NCBI GenBank assembly: GCA_947373155.1
Contig: CANBWO010000010.1
Coordinates: 1 to 54,019 of the forward strand
Reading direction: 5' to 3'
From: Microbacteriaceae bacterium
GTDB lineage: Bacteria > Actinomycetota > Actinomycetes > Actinomycetales > Microbacteriaceae
DNA length: 54,019 nt
The translations under genes and the position numbers were made by a program. Of this stretch, positions 44,374 through 51,305 are shown one piece after another; within the stretch, counting starts at the first letter, position 1, and each line of letters opens with the position of its first letter. The notes beneath the pieces were generated by a model. That model was not told the origin of the DNA and did no database searches. It worked only from the letters and a program-made list of their open reading frames with translations.

Positions 44374-44700
44374 TTAGCCGTGCAGTTTGCGAAGTTCAAC
44401 CTTGCGGTTGCAGGCTTTGGAACCCTGTGCGGCTAGTTCGCGAGCCTGCTCTTCTGAATCGGCTTTGATTAGCCAGAATCCGCTCATGTACTCGGCCACA
44501 TTGTGCAGCGGGCCATCGGTGAATACGCCAGCCCCAGCACGGTTATCAATCACCAGCGCCTGCTCTGGTTCATAGATGCCGCAGGCAATGATCCAGTGGT
44601 CGTTAGCCTGCAGCTGGTCGTTAAATGCATCGATGGCAGCAATTTCGTCGCCACTTGCAGAGTTGGATTGGTCGTCGATTACAGCGATAAGAAATCTCAT
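44374..44700 (-). CDS. YCII-related (YciI-like) protein
   Basis: 108 aa from the ATG at 44700; a frame extension of 11 residues exists. RFLIAVIDDQ at the start, then VFTDGPLHNVAEYMSGFWLIKADSEEQA, which matches the YCII fold of small dimeric ferredoxin-like proteins. Function unknown in actinobacteria (some are fused to sigma factors). A CATAAT box lies exactly 6 nt upstream (44712-44707), so it is probably leaderless. Confidence 0.85.
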   Translation of the reverse strand: MRFLIAVIDDQSNSASGDEIAAIDAFNDQLQANDHWIIACGIYEPEQALVIDNRAGAGVFTDGPLHNVAEYMSGFWLIKADSEEQARELAAQGSKACNRKVELRKLHG

Positions 44701-44706
44701 AGGAAC

Positions 44707-44712
44707 ATTATG
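44707..44712 (-). promoter_or_regulatory. leaderless -10 box of the YCII gene
   Basis: CATAAT on the minus strand ends 6 nt before the ATG at 44700; it overlaps the first bases of the divergent GH16 gene. Confidence 0.5.
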
Positions 44713-45909
44713 GTGGACTTGAGGCTCACTCAAAAGAAAGCGGTCATGGCAATGAAATCGTTTGGGTTACGTTTTGGCGCAGCCACCGTTGCCATGCTGC
44801 TTAGTCTTTTGGCGCTCAGTATTCAGCCTGCTCCCGCCGCCTTGGCTGCCAACTCATACCCGGTGACCTTTGATCCGAACGGCGGTCTGGGTTCAGTCCA
44901 GAAACAGTCGCTACCTGCCTTGGGCAAGGCGCTCAAACATGTTTCATTTAGCCGCGATGGCTATGCCTTTGGTGGCTGGGCAACCAGCGCGACCGGTAAG
45001 GTTCGCTACGCCGACAAAGCGGTTCTCAAGCCCCGCGGGCCTGTGAGGTTATTTGCAGTCTGGAATCTGACGGTGGGAAAGCCTTCAATCGGACTGCACA
45101 GCATCGGTGCGCTGTTATGGGCCGAAGAATTCGGTGGGGCTCAGGGGGCGCAGCCAAACAGCGCAAACTGGACCATGCGCTACTGCGGACAACAGGCCAC
45201 CAATGGCGGTGGAGCCTGTTGGAACAACGAACCTCAGTGGTACGCCCCGGCCGCGGTAGCCCAGGATGGCACCGCTCAGGGTAACGCGGTAATCACCACC
45301 ACTCACGTGTTGCAAGCCCCAAACAACTCCGGTCAATGTTTGGCGTCCAGTTGCCAGTTCACCAGCGCCCGCTTTGATACTCAAGGCAAGGTTTCATTCC
45401 AGTACGGGTACATCGAGGCAAGAATCAAGATGCCTGTCGGCGGGGCTAACTGGCCGGCATTTTGGGCGCTGGGTGATTCGATTAGCCAGGTGGGCTGGCC
45501 AAACTCAGGCGAGATTGACATCGCCGAAGAAGGCGGAAACCTGCCGATGCGAGCCTCTAGCGCGGTGCATTATTCAACAGTTGAGCAAAACACTTGCTGC
45601 GATAACGCCACTTACGATGTGGGCGAAGTGGTGAATGTTGCTAACTATCAAACTGATTTTCACACCTACGGAATGGCCTGGACGCCTGGTCGGATGGACT
45701 TTTACGTTGACCGCCAGTTGTTCTTCACCTCAACCAGGCAGAGCATTCGGTCAACCGCTTGGCCGTTTGATTCGTCATTCTTTTTGATTCTGAATAATGC
45801 CACCGGCGGTTTTGGCGGCGACTACAGCGGTTGGTCCAAGAGCCAAATGACGATCGACTACGTGCGTGCCTGGCAGGTAGACGGCCAGGGTAGCGCCGTT
45901 AGGCACTAG
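44710..45909 (+). CDS. secreted GH16 beta-glucanase with a Listeria-Bacteroides repeat
   Basis: 399 aa from the ATG at 44710 (44746 also possible). Signal peptide (about 15-45, ending APAALAA), one InlB/Flg_new-type beta repeat (about 48-115; VTFDPNGGLGSV and GYAFGGWAT), then the GH16 domain with catalytic GEIDIAEEGG (E-x-D-x-x-E) and PAFWALG. GH16 enzymes cut beta-1,3/1,4-glucans such as laminarin. A secreted laminarinase would use algal polysaccharide. Confidence 0.9.
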   Translation: MVDLRLTQKKAVMAMKSFGLRFGAATVAMLLSLLALSIQPAPAALAANSYPVTFDPNGGLGSVQKQSLPALGKALKHVSFSRDGYAFGGWATSATGKVRYADKAVLKPRGPVRLFAVWNLTVGKPSIGLHSIGALLWAEEFGGAQGAQPNSANWTMRYCGQQATNGGGACWNNEPQWYAPAAVAQDGTAQGNAVITTTHVLQAPNNSGQCLASSCQFTSARFDTQGKVSFQYGYIEARIKMPVGGANWPAFWALGDSISQVGWPNSGEIDIAEEGGNLPMRASSAVHYSTVEQNTCCDNATYDVGEVVNVANYQTDFHTYGMAWTPGRMDFYVDRQLFFTSTRQSIRSTAWPFDSSFFLILNNATGGFGGDYSGWSKSQMTIDYVRAWQVDGQGSAVRH

Positions 45910-45963
45910 CTACAGGCACTTGTGCTCTAAGAACTTTTCCACAGCTTCGCCCGATCCCTTGAC

Positions 45964-45980
45964 TGGACTAAGTTAGTCCA
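45964..45980. promoter_or_regulatory. operator of the toxin-antitoxin operon
   Basis: TGGACTAA-G-TTAGTCCA is a perfect 8-bp inverted repeat. It lies between TTGACT (-35, 45959-45964) and TAGTCT (-10, 45983-45988); the -10 is 6 nt before the ATG at 45995, so the mRNA would be leaderless. A further TTAGTC follows at 45982. Phd/YefM antitoxins bind such palindromes to autoregulate. Confidence 0.8.
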
Positions 45981-45994
45981 CTTAGTCTGTTTTC

Positions 45995-46261
45995 ATGGGC
46001 AAACAGGTAAACATCCACGCGGCTAAGACCCAGTTCTCAAAACTGGTTGACGAAGTGCTTGCGGGCGGGGAAGTAACAATCGCAAAGTCAGGAAAACCGG
46101 TGCTTCGACTCGTGAAAATCGAAGACGAGCTGGCGATGCCAAGAAAGTTAGGCTTCGCTAGGCACATTGTAGAGGTACCCGACTGGGAGGCCCTGGAGTC
46201 TTACGACGCCGAGTTGGCTGCACAGTTCAACGCCAACAAGTTTGATCTCTCAAACGACTAG
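45995..46261 (+). CDS. Phd/YefM-family antitoxin
   Basis: 88 aa. The N-terminal DNA-binding fold (VNIHAAKTQFSKLVDEVLAGGEVTIAKSGKPVLRLV) is typical of Phd/YefM proteins; the C-terminal part (from about residue 55) is the likely toxin-binding tail. The PIN toxin gene follows after 8 bp. A palindrome in its promoter supports autoregulation. Confidence 0.92.
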   Translation: MGKQVNIHAAKTQFSKLVDEVLAGGEVTIAKSGKPVLRLVKIEDELAMPRKLGFARHIVEVPDWEALESYDAELAAQFNANKFDLSND

Positions 46262-46269
46262 TCACCGGC

Positions 46270-46656
46270 ATGGCATTTCTTCTGGACACCAACGTTTTGC
46301 TGTGGGCAGCAATTGGCAAATCGGACCTCGGTAGGAGAGCCGCAAATATCGTTATGAGGGAACCCAACCTCTACTACTCGGCAATTTCGGTTGCAGAACT
46401 CACCATGAAACAGCAGGCTGGAAAACTACGAATGGCTCCGTCGTTTGTAGATGATTTAGCCAACCAGGGATTCAAGAGACTTGGTTTCAATGATCAACAC
46501 GCGCTTGCGATTACCCGATTTGGCTCACTGGTTGGGCATGACCCTTTTGATCGTCTTATTGTGGCTCAAGCCGCAGCCGAGAACTACCAATTGGTTACTG
46601 CAGACAGAATGCTTTTATCGCTTGGTTTCGATTGGATTCTAGACGCCCGCGTCTAG
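46270..46656 (+). CDS. PIN-domain toxin (VapC-like)
   Basis: 128 aa. Acidic active-site residues are visible in LLDTNVLLWA, SVAELTMKQ, GHDPFDRLIVAQA and VTADRML. PIN toxins are Mg-dependent RNases, often against tRNA or rRNA, held inactive by the antitoxin. The pair looks intact. Confidence 0.92.
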   Translation: MAFLLDTNVLLWAAIGKSDLGRRAANIVMREPNLYYSAISVAELTMKQQAGKLRMAPSFVDDLANQGFKRLGFNDQHALAITRFGSLVGHDPFDRLIVAQAAAENYQLVTADRMLLSLGFDWILDARV

Positions 46657-46778
46657 AACCGCTTGGCCAAAGCCCAGGTATAGGCCGCACTGAATCCGAA
46701 CCCAACAATTGCGTAAGCAATGGAGAACCAGGTCTGATTTCCTGGCATCAGAAGTGTGAGTACGCCCAGTAAAAAAGG
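46653..46778 (-). pseudogene. remnant of a membrane protein C-terminus
   Basis: An open frame after an in-frame TAA encodes LLGVLTLLMPGNQTWFSIAY followed by AIVGFGFSAAYTWALAKRF and stop; this looks like two membrane segments of a real protein with no start upstream. An internal ATG at 46748 would give a 31-residue single-helix peptide. Its TAG shares CTAG with the toxin stop. More likely a gene fragment left by deletion than a functional micropeptide. Confidence 0.4.
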
Positions 46779-46900
46779 CGCTTATCTGCATGAGCCTGCC
46801 GGAGAACCTAACCGAGCCCTCGGAACCCCAGCTAATAGCACCTTACGAATACGTTGTTCCATTTAGCGATACCTAACTAAAAGTCTTGAAATAAAAAAGA

Positions 46901-46930
46901 GAGGGTGAGCGGCCGAAGCCACTCACCCTC
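46901..46930 (-). terminator. terminator of the actinorhodopsin gene
   Basis: GAGGGTGAG and CTCACCCTC form a 9-bp stem with an inner GGC/GCC pair block; on the minus strand it is followed by a run of T (46893-46898). The stretch 46779-46900 before it holds only a possible 28-codon frame (ATG near 46788) that I cannot support. Confidence 0.9.
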
Positions 46931-46946
46931 AACTTAGTTTTAGTGC

Positions 46947-47720
46947 TTAGTGACCTAGCTCGCTAGCGGTGAACGCTGCGTCTGCCTCGCCCGACTTGAT
47001 ACGAGCGATGCTGAAGATGATTAGACCAAAGACACACTTAGCAAGGATGTCTGCGATCGAGTAACCAACTTCGCGGGCTACAACCTCATCGAAGCTTGGA
47101 GCTCCGGTGTTGCCCATTGCAAGGATGAAGGTGATTGGGTAAACACCCCAGGTTGCGATAAGAAGCAAACGCGCACCCTTAAGCATCTTCTGAACGCGCT
47201 CAGACTGAGTCGCAAGGCTCTTGCCGATCTCGATGAACAGAACGTAAAGGATGTATAGGAATGGGATGGTCGAGATAGCTCCCCAGCCACCGTTCGAGAT
47301 GCCGAACAACTGAGTGTGCATGTCGCCTGGGTAACCAAGGATGATCATAAGAGCGGCAGCAGGAACTAGGCGCTTTAGCAACGATGACTGAACTGCACGG
47401 GCTAGACCCATTACAGCAACAAGCTCAACTAGAAGAAGTGGAACGGTTAGGAACCAGTCAACGTAGCGGTAGCCAACGTTGTAGCCGTCGAAACCAGCCT
47501 GAGCGGTTCCACCAACGGTGTAAGCAGCGTTGAAGGAGTCGAACATTCTGAAGTAGTGGTAAGCGGCGATCGAGGTTACGGTTGCCGAAACCATTACTGC
47601 AAGGCGGAACCTTGGAAGTACGCGGTCACGTGCGATCCATAGGAAGATGCTGGTGAAGAGCATGCTGGCGATACCAAGCGAGAGCATGTTATAGACGGCT
47701 GAGTGTTGTGCCAAATTCAT
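46947..47720 (-). CDS. actinorhodopsin, light-driven proton pump
   Basis: 257 aa, seven membrane helices. Proton-pump motif in helix C: Asp88, Thr92 and Glu99 within YVDWFLTVPLLLVE; Leu96, at the proteorhodopsin tuning position, predicts green absorption. His55 is the counter-ion partner. Lys228 (DILAKCVFG) binds retinal. GISNGGWGAISTIPF in the helix E region resembles xanthorhodopsin-type proteins that can carry a carotenoid antenna; that was not tested. AAAGG precedes the ATG. Retinal would come from blh. Confidence 0.96.
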   Translation of the reverse strand: MNLAQHSAVYNMLSLGIASMLFTSIFLWIARDRVLPRFRLAVMVSATVTSIAAYHYFRMFDSFNAAYTVGGTAQAGFDGYNVGYRYVDWFLTVPLLLVELVAVMGLARAVQSSLLKRLVPAAALMIILGYPGDMHTQLFGISNGGWGAISTIPFLYILYVLFIEIGKSLATQSERVQKMLKGARLLLIATWGVYPITFILAMGNTGAPSFDEVVAREVGYSIADILAKCVFGLIIFSIARIKSGEADAAFTASELGH

Positions 47721-47776
47721 TTGTGTTGCCTTTCATAGATTTAACGTCGTTGTGAAACTACAGAAGGTCTTTGAAT

Positions 47777-47794
47777 GTGCATAGGTTTATGCAC
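47777..47794. promoter_or_regulatory. palindrome upstream of actinorhodopsin
   Basis: GTGCATA-GGTT-TATGCAC, a perfect 7-bp inverted repeat 57 bp before the rhodopsin start. It is a good candidate for a repressor or activator site; the regulator is not identified. The rest of 47721-47936 holds only the -10 of the next gene. Confidence 0.6.
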
Positions 47795-47924
47795 GCCAAG
47801 GGCCGGTAAAACGGTCTTACAACTTCATACAACCTGAAAGTTCCCTGTGAAGATACCAATAGGCGGTAACGAAAACATAACTTTCTAGAAGGAGAAATTG
47901 TTCGAATGGCAAGCGCTTGCAGGA

Positions 47925-47930
47925 TAACCT
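47925..47930 (+). promoter_or_regulatory. leaderless -10 box of the dienelactone hydrolase gene
   Basis: TAACCT followed by 6 nt and then the ATG at 47937. Confidence 0.5.
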
Positions 47931-47936
47931 AAGCCT

Positions 47937-48638
47937 ATGCTCCTTACTGACATCCAAATCACCCCAGAACTCAATGGTCTACTCGCGGTTCCAAGTGGCT
48001 CAGGCCCTTGGCCAGCGGTGGTCATGGTTCATGAGGTTTTTGGCATCGATGCAAATATGCGGGCCCAAATTACGCGCCTTTGCCAGTCTGGATATGTGGT
48101 TCTCATGCCAGACCTTTACAGCAGAGGGGGCATGCGCAAGTGCCTCAACGCAACCTTCAAGGCGCTCGCCGCGGGTGAGGGACAGGCTTTCACCGATGTC
48201 CAAGCTGCCAAGGATTTGCTGGCAACCCGCATCGATGTGACCAGCAAGGTTGGCGTAATCGGCTTCTGTATGGGCGGCGGTTTTGCCCTTTTGTTAGCCA
48301 CCAAGGGTTACAACGCCTCGGCAGTCAACTACGGAATGCTGCCAAAAAACCTAGACGACGCCCTACTGGGAGCCTGCCCGATTGTTGGCAACTATGGCGG
48401 CAAAGATGGTCAGCTCAAAGATGCCAAGCTAAGGCTAGACGCTGCACTCGCAAAGCACGGCGTACCTCATGACATCAAGGAATACCCAGACTCTGGTCAC
48501 GCGTTCATGAACCCAAACCAGGGTGGCGGGCCAGTTTTTGGAACACTTCTGAAGATTACCGGCGCCAAGCCAAATCCTGCTGACGCTCAAGACGCCTGGC
48601 AGCGCATCGATGCCTTCTTTGCGGAGCACCTAGCGTAA
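47937..48638 (+). CDS. dienelactone hydrolase family protein
   Basis: 233 aa alpha/beta hydrolase. Nucleophile Cys in GVIGFCMGGGFALLL, Asp near YGGKDG and His in DSGHAFMN make the DLH triad. In aromatic degradation DLH opens dienelactone, but no such pathway is seen, so a general esterase role is as likely. It is convergent with the flavoprotein gene (14-bp gap). Confidence 0.88.
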   Translation: MLLTDIQITPELNGLLAVPSGSGPWPAVVMVHEVFGIDANMRAQITRLCQSGYVVLMPDLYSRGGMRKCLNATFKALAAGEGQAFTDVQAAKDLLATRIDVTSKVGVIGFCMGGGFALLLATKGYNASAVNYGMLPKNLDDALLGACPIVGNYGGKDGQLKDAKLRLDAALAKHGVPHDIKEYPDSGHAFMNPNQGGGPVFGTLLKITGAKPNPADAQDAWQRIDAFFAEHLA

Positions 48639-48652
48639 CCAGGGCAATTCCC

Positions 48653-50275
48653 TCAGTGCTTCAGCGCGCTCCAGGTTGCGTAACCACCGTCTAGGTTTCG
48701 TACCTTCGCGCCGTGGGCTTTCAAGATTTGTGTGGCAATGTGGCCACGTTGCCCAACGGCGCAGTAAACCACCACGTTGTCCAGCTGCACTTCGGCTAAT
48801 CTGTCTCGCAGTTCATCCACTGGAATGTTCACGGTGCCAGGGATGTGACCCGCAGAATGCTCGGCCGAGCTTCGCACATCTATAACCTGCGCTCCAAGGG
48901 AAATGGCCTCGGATAGCTGGTACCACTGCAAGGTGGGCGTTGTTCCGCTCCAAACATTGTTGCCAACATAACCTGCGATGTTCACCGCGTCTTTAGCGGA
49001 ACCGAACTGAGGGGCGTAGGCCAGTTCCAAGTCCATCAGATCATCAATGGTCAGGTGTCCTCGAATGGCGGTGGAAATCACATCGATGCGCTTGTCAACG
49101 CCGTCTTTGCCGTGTGCTTGGGCACCCAGAATCTTGCCGCTGATTGGGTCGAAGAGCAGTTTCATGGAAACCCGACTAGCCCCCGGGTAGTAGCCGGCAT
49201 GGTTGCTGGGGTGCACGTGAATGATCTGATGTTCGATTCCTGCAGAGATAGCGGCCCGTTCGCTGAGGCCTGTGATTCCAACGGAGTAACCGAAAGCACC
49301 CAATATAACGGTGCCAAGCGCTGGATGGGCTGCCACTTGGCGACCCGCAATGGCATCGGCAACAAGGCGGCCGTGTCGGTTGGCAAGATTTGCTAGTGGA
49401 ATCAAGGTTTGGGTGCCAGTGAGCTCACCATTTTTCTCAACTGCGTCTCCGGCTGCGTAAATGTTCGGATCGCTGGTGCGTTGTTGGGCGTCTACCCACA
49501 ATCCCCCGGTGGCACCAATCTTTAGCCCTGCGCTTACTGCTAGTTGATTGTCTGGCTCAACTCCAGCGGCCGTGAACACCACCCCGGAAGGAATGGTTTC
49601 ACCAGATTTGAGCAAAACCGAAGAGTCGGAGATTTCCGCCACTTCGGCATTCAAAACTACCCGAACGCCATTGGAAACCAACTGGTCATGCAAAGGCTGA
49701 ATCATCTCTGGATCAAATTGACCCAAAATGCTGCTACCCCGCTGAATTACGGTCACCGGAATACCTAGGTGCCGAATGTTCTCGGCAAGTTCGATTCCCA
49801 CAAAGCCCGCACCGATAATCGCCACACTCTTGTGGGGCGCTTTAGCCAGAGCATCTTTGACCGCGTCGGCGTCGGTGACGTTTCGCAACCAAAGCGCCCG
49901 TTCGATACCGGGTACGTCAAGATGCCTAGGCCGAGCCCCGGTGGAGATCACAAGTTTGTCGTAATTGTCTTGGTAGGTTTCACCCGTTGCGAGGTTCTGG
50001 ATTTCTACAAACTTGGCCGAACGATCGATTCGAACCACCTTGGACTGGGTTTTTACGGCAATGCGGAATCTAGACCACAGCGAATCCGGGGTTTGCAAAA
50101 GCAAAGACGAACGATCACTGATCACATCGCTGACAAAGTATGGCAAGCCGCAGTTGGCATAACTCACGTGCTCCGACATCTCGTACACCGTGATTTCGGC
50201 GGTTTCAGCTAGGCGCCTTAGACGCGCTGCGGCCGACATGCCACCGGCTACACCGCCAATGATTACAACCTTCAT
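48653..50275 (-). CDS. CoA-disulfide reductase-like flavoprotein with C-terminal rhodanese domain
   Basis: 540 aa from the ATG at 50275 (AGGAGA upstream). FAD/NAD(P)H disulfide reductase domain: GGVAGGMSAAARLRR, active-site Cys in SYANCGLPYF, GAGFVGIELAENI, AGDAVE. The C-terminal rhodanese domain (about 450-540) has the persulfide loop VVYCAVGQRGH. Such CoADR-RHD fusions reduce polysulfides or CoA-persulfides. It is downstream of the CstR-like gene (10-bp gap), in the same operon, so persulfide control is likely. Confidence 0.9.
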   Translation of the reverse strand: MKVVIIGGVAGGMSAAARLRRLAETAEITVYEMSEHVSYANCGLPYFVSDVISDRSSLLLQTPDSLWSRFRIAVKTQSKVVRIDRSAKFVEIQNLATGETYQDNYDKLVISTGARPRHLDVPGIERALWLRNVTDADAVKDALAKAPHKSVAIIGAGFVGIELAENIRHLGIPVTVIQRGSSILGQFDPEMIQPLHDQLVSNGVRVVLNAEVAEISDSSVLLKSGETIPSGVVFTAAGVEPDNQLAVSAGLKIGATGGLWVDAQQRTSDPNIYAAGDAVEKNGELTGTQTLIPLANLANRHGRLVADAIAGRQVAAHPALGTVILGAFGYSVGITGLSERAAISAGIEHQIIHVHPSNHAGYYPGASRVSMKLLFDPISGKILGAQAHGKDGVDKRIDVISTAIRGHLTIDDLMDLELAYAPQFGSAKDAVNIAGYVGNNVWSGTTPTLQWYQLSEAISLGAQVIDVRSSAEHSAGHIPGTVNIPVDELRDRLAEVQLDNVVVYCAVGQRGHIATQILKAHGAKVRNLDGGYATWSALKH

Positions 50276-50285
50276 GGGTTTTCTC

Positions 50286-50543
50286 CTAGGCCAATGACAT
50301 GAATGCTTTTTCAAGCATTGCGCGGTCGGTTTCGCCGCTCTGGTCGTTAGCGCAGTGGCGCATACCGGTGGCAATAATGGTGAAACCAGCGCGCGTGAGC
50401 GCGGTGGATGCTGCGGAGAGCTGGGTGAGGAGCTCGGTGCAATCTCGACCCTCGTCTAGCATCTTGACGATTCCACCAATTTGGCCCTGAACTCTAACTA
50501 GACGATCCCGTGCTGCCTTCAGTTCGGCTGCTTCAATCTGCAT
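50286..50543 (-). CDS. CsoR/CstR-family repressor, probably persulfide-sensing (CstR-like)
   Basis: 85 aa from the ATG at 50543 (GGGAG upstream); a longer frame to 50564 is possible. All-helical tetramer-forming family. Cys35 and Cys64 are 29 residues apart as in CsoR and CstR, but the copper-binding His expected at residue 60 is Gly; His63 is one before the second Cys. Lacking the C-H-C copper triad, it fits a dithiol persulfide sensor. The flavoprotein-rhodanese gene follows, and a CsoR/CstR-type operator lies upstream. Confidence 0.85.
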   Translation of the reverse strand: MQIEAAELKAARDRLVRVQGQIGGIVKMLDEGRDCTELLTQLSAASTALTRAGFTIIATGMRHCANDQSGETDRAMLEKAFMSLA

Positions 50544-50580
50544 TTTGCTCCCTAGTTGTTGCATTTTGCTTTGTTGTTAG

Positions 50581-50598
50581 TATACCCTAGGGGGTATA
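50581..50598. promoter_or_regulatory. CstR-type operator shared by divergent operons
   Basis: TATACCC-TAGG-GGGTATA, a perfect 7-bp inverted repeat with the G-tract/AT-flank form known for CsoR/CstR operators. It lies between the repressor start (50543, minus) and the rhodanese lipoprotein start (50614, plus), and overlaps the probable -10 regions. Confidence 0.85.
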
Positions 50599-50613
50599 AG
50601 AAAGGTTTGTCTG

Positions 50614-50982
50614 TTGACTAAATTAATCAAGGTTCTTACCGCCACATTTTTAGCTATTTTCCTTGTCGGCACTCTGTCAGGCTGCGCCACAACCACCATG
50701 GATACGAAGGCAGTCGGCACCGTCATCGATGTGCGCACCCCGCTTGAGTATTCGCAGGGACACTTGCAGGGCGCAAAGAACATCGATATCGAAGGTGCAA
50801 ACTTTGCGACTGAGATCGGTGCGCTCGACCATAAGGCAAACTACGTTCTGTACTGTCACTCTGGTCGTCGTGCGGGTTTGGCCTTGGACTACATGAAGTC
50901 AAACGGATTCACCGGAACCTTGACTAATGCCGGTGCCATAGCCGATGCCGCCAACCTCACCATGCTCCCCATAGTTCAATAG
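50614..50982 (+). CDS. rhodanese-domain lipoprotein
   Basis: 122 aa, TTG start with AAAGG upstream. Signal peptide II with lipobox LSGC (Cys at about residue 24), then a single rhodanese domain: VIDVRTPLEYSQGHLQGAKNID and active-site loop YCHSGRRAG with the persulfide-carrying Cys. It would sit outside the membrane and move sulfane sulfur. It is divergent from the CstR-like gene over a shared operator and is followed by two Cys-rich microproteins. Confidence 0.9.
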   Translation: MTKLIKVLTATFLAIFLVGTLSGCATTTMDTKAVGTVIDVRTPLEYSQGHLQGAKNIDIEGANFATEIGALDHKANYVLYCHSGRRAGLALDYMKSNGFTGTLTNAGAIADAANLTMLPIVQ

Positions 50983-51004
50983 CCCACTAGAAAAAGGATC
51001 CAAT

Positions 51005-51175
51005 ATGTGCCAAAAAGTCACCTGCCGCAAATGTGGCAAAGCATCGTGGTCTGGCTGCGGTCAGCACGTTGACCAAGTTATGCGAGGAATCCCAAAGTCT
51101 CAGCAGTGCCAGGGACATGCGAATGACCCCAAAGAGCCGGGCTTCTTTGCCAGACTATTCGGTAAGAAAAACTAA
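51005..51175 (+). CDS. Cys-rich microprotein 1
   Basis: 56 aa, 22 bp after the rhodanese gene, with AAGGATCC upstream of the ATG. It contains CRKCGKASWSGCGQH and later QCQGH, paralogous to microprotein 2. The CxxCGKxxWxGCGQH pattern is known to me as a small widespread unannotated family; function unknown. A basic tail (FFARLFGKKN) is unique to this copy. Possible roles: metal site, or thiols that accept sulfane sulfur. Confidence 0.75.
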   Translation: MCQKVTCRKCGKASWSGCGQHVDQVMRGIPKSQQCQGHANDPKEPGFFARLFGKKN

Positions 51176-51185
51176 GGACAAAAAT

Positions 51186-51305
51186 ATGTGCTCACCAGCA
51201 AACTGCGACAACTGCGGAAAAGTCACCTGGGCCGGCTGTGGCCAACACATCGAGGAAGCCCTAGAGGGGGTTCCAGCAGAGAACCGTTGCTCCTGCAACG
51301 ACTAG
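51186..51305 (+). CDS. Cys-rich microprotein 2
   Basis: 39 aa, 10 bp after microprotein 1, AAGGAC upstream. Seven Cys in 39 residues: MCSPANCDNCGKVTWAGCG, then QHIEEALEGVPAENRCSCND. It aligns with microprotein 1 over the whole core. It overlaps the start of the glycosyltransferase gene, which is in another frame. Confidence 0.75.
   Translation: MCSPANCDNCGKVTWAGCGQHIEEALEGVPAENRCSCND

Noticed and set aside
44503-44709. N-terminal extension of the GH16 enzyme
   Set aside because: It is antisense to the YCII gene; a signal peptide begins only after 44710.
46788-46875. 28-codon frame on the plus strand
   Set aside because: ATG to TAA without ribosome site, -10 box or recognised motif; too short to support.
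51188-51286. Extended N-terminus of the glycosyltransferase
   Set aside because: It is the out-of-frame shadow of microprotein 2 and is Arg/Ser-rich, unlike a membrane protein N-terminus.
51033-51305. A single 90-aa Cys-rich ORF
   Set aside because: It joins the second microprotein to a wrong-frame reading of the first; two separate ATG genes with ribosome sites explain the region better.
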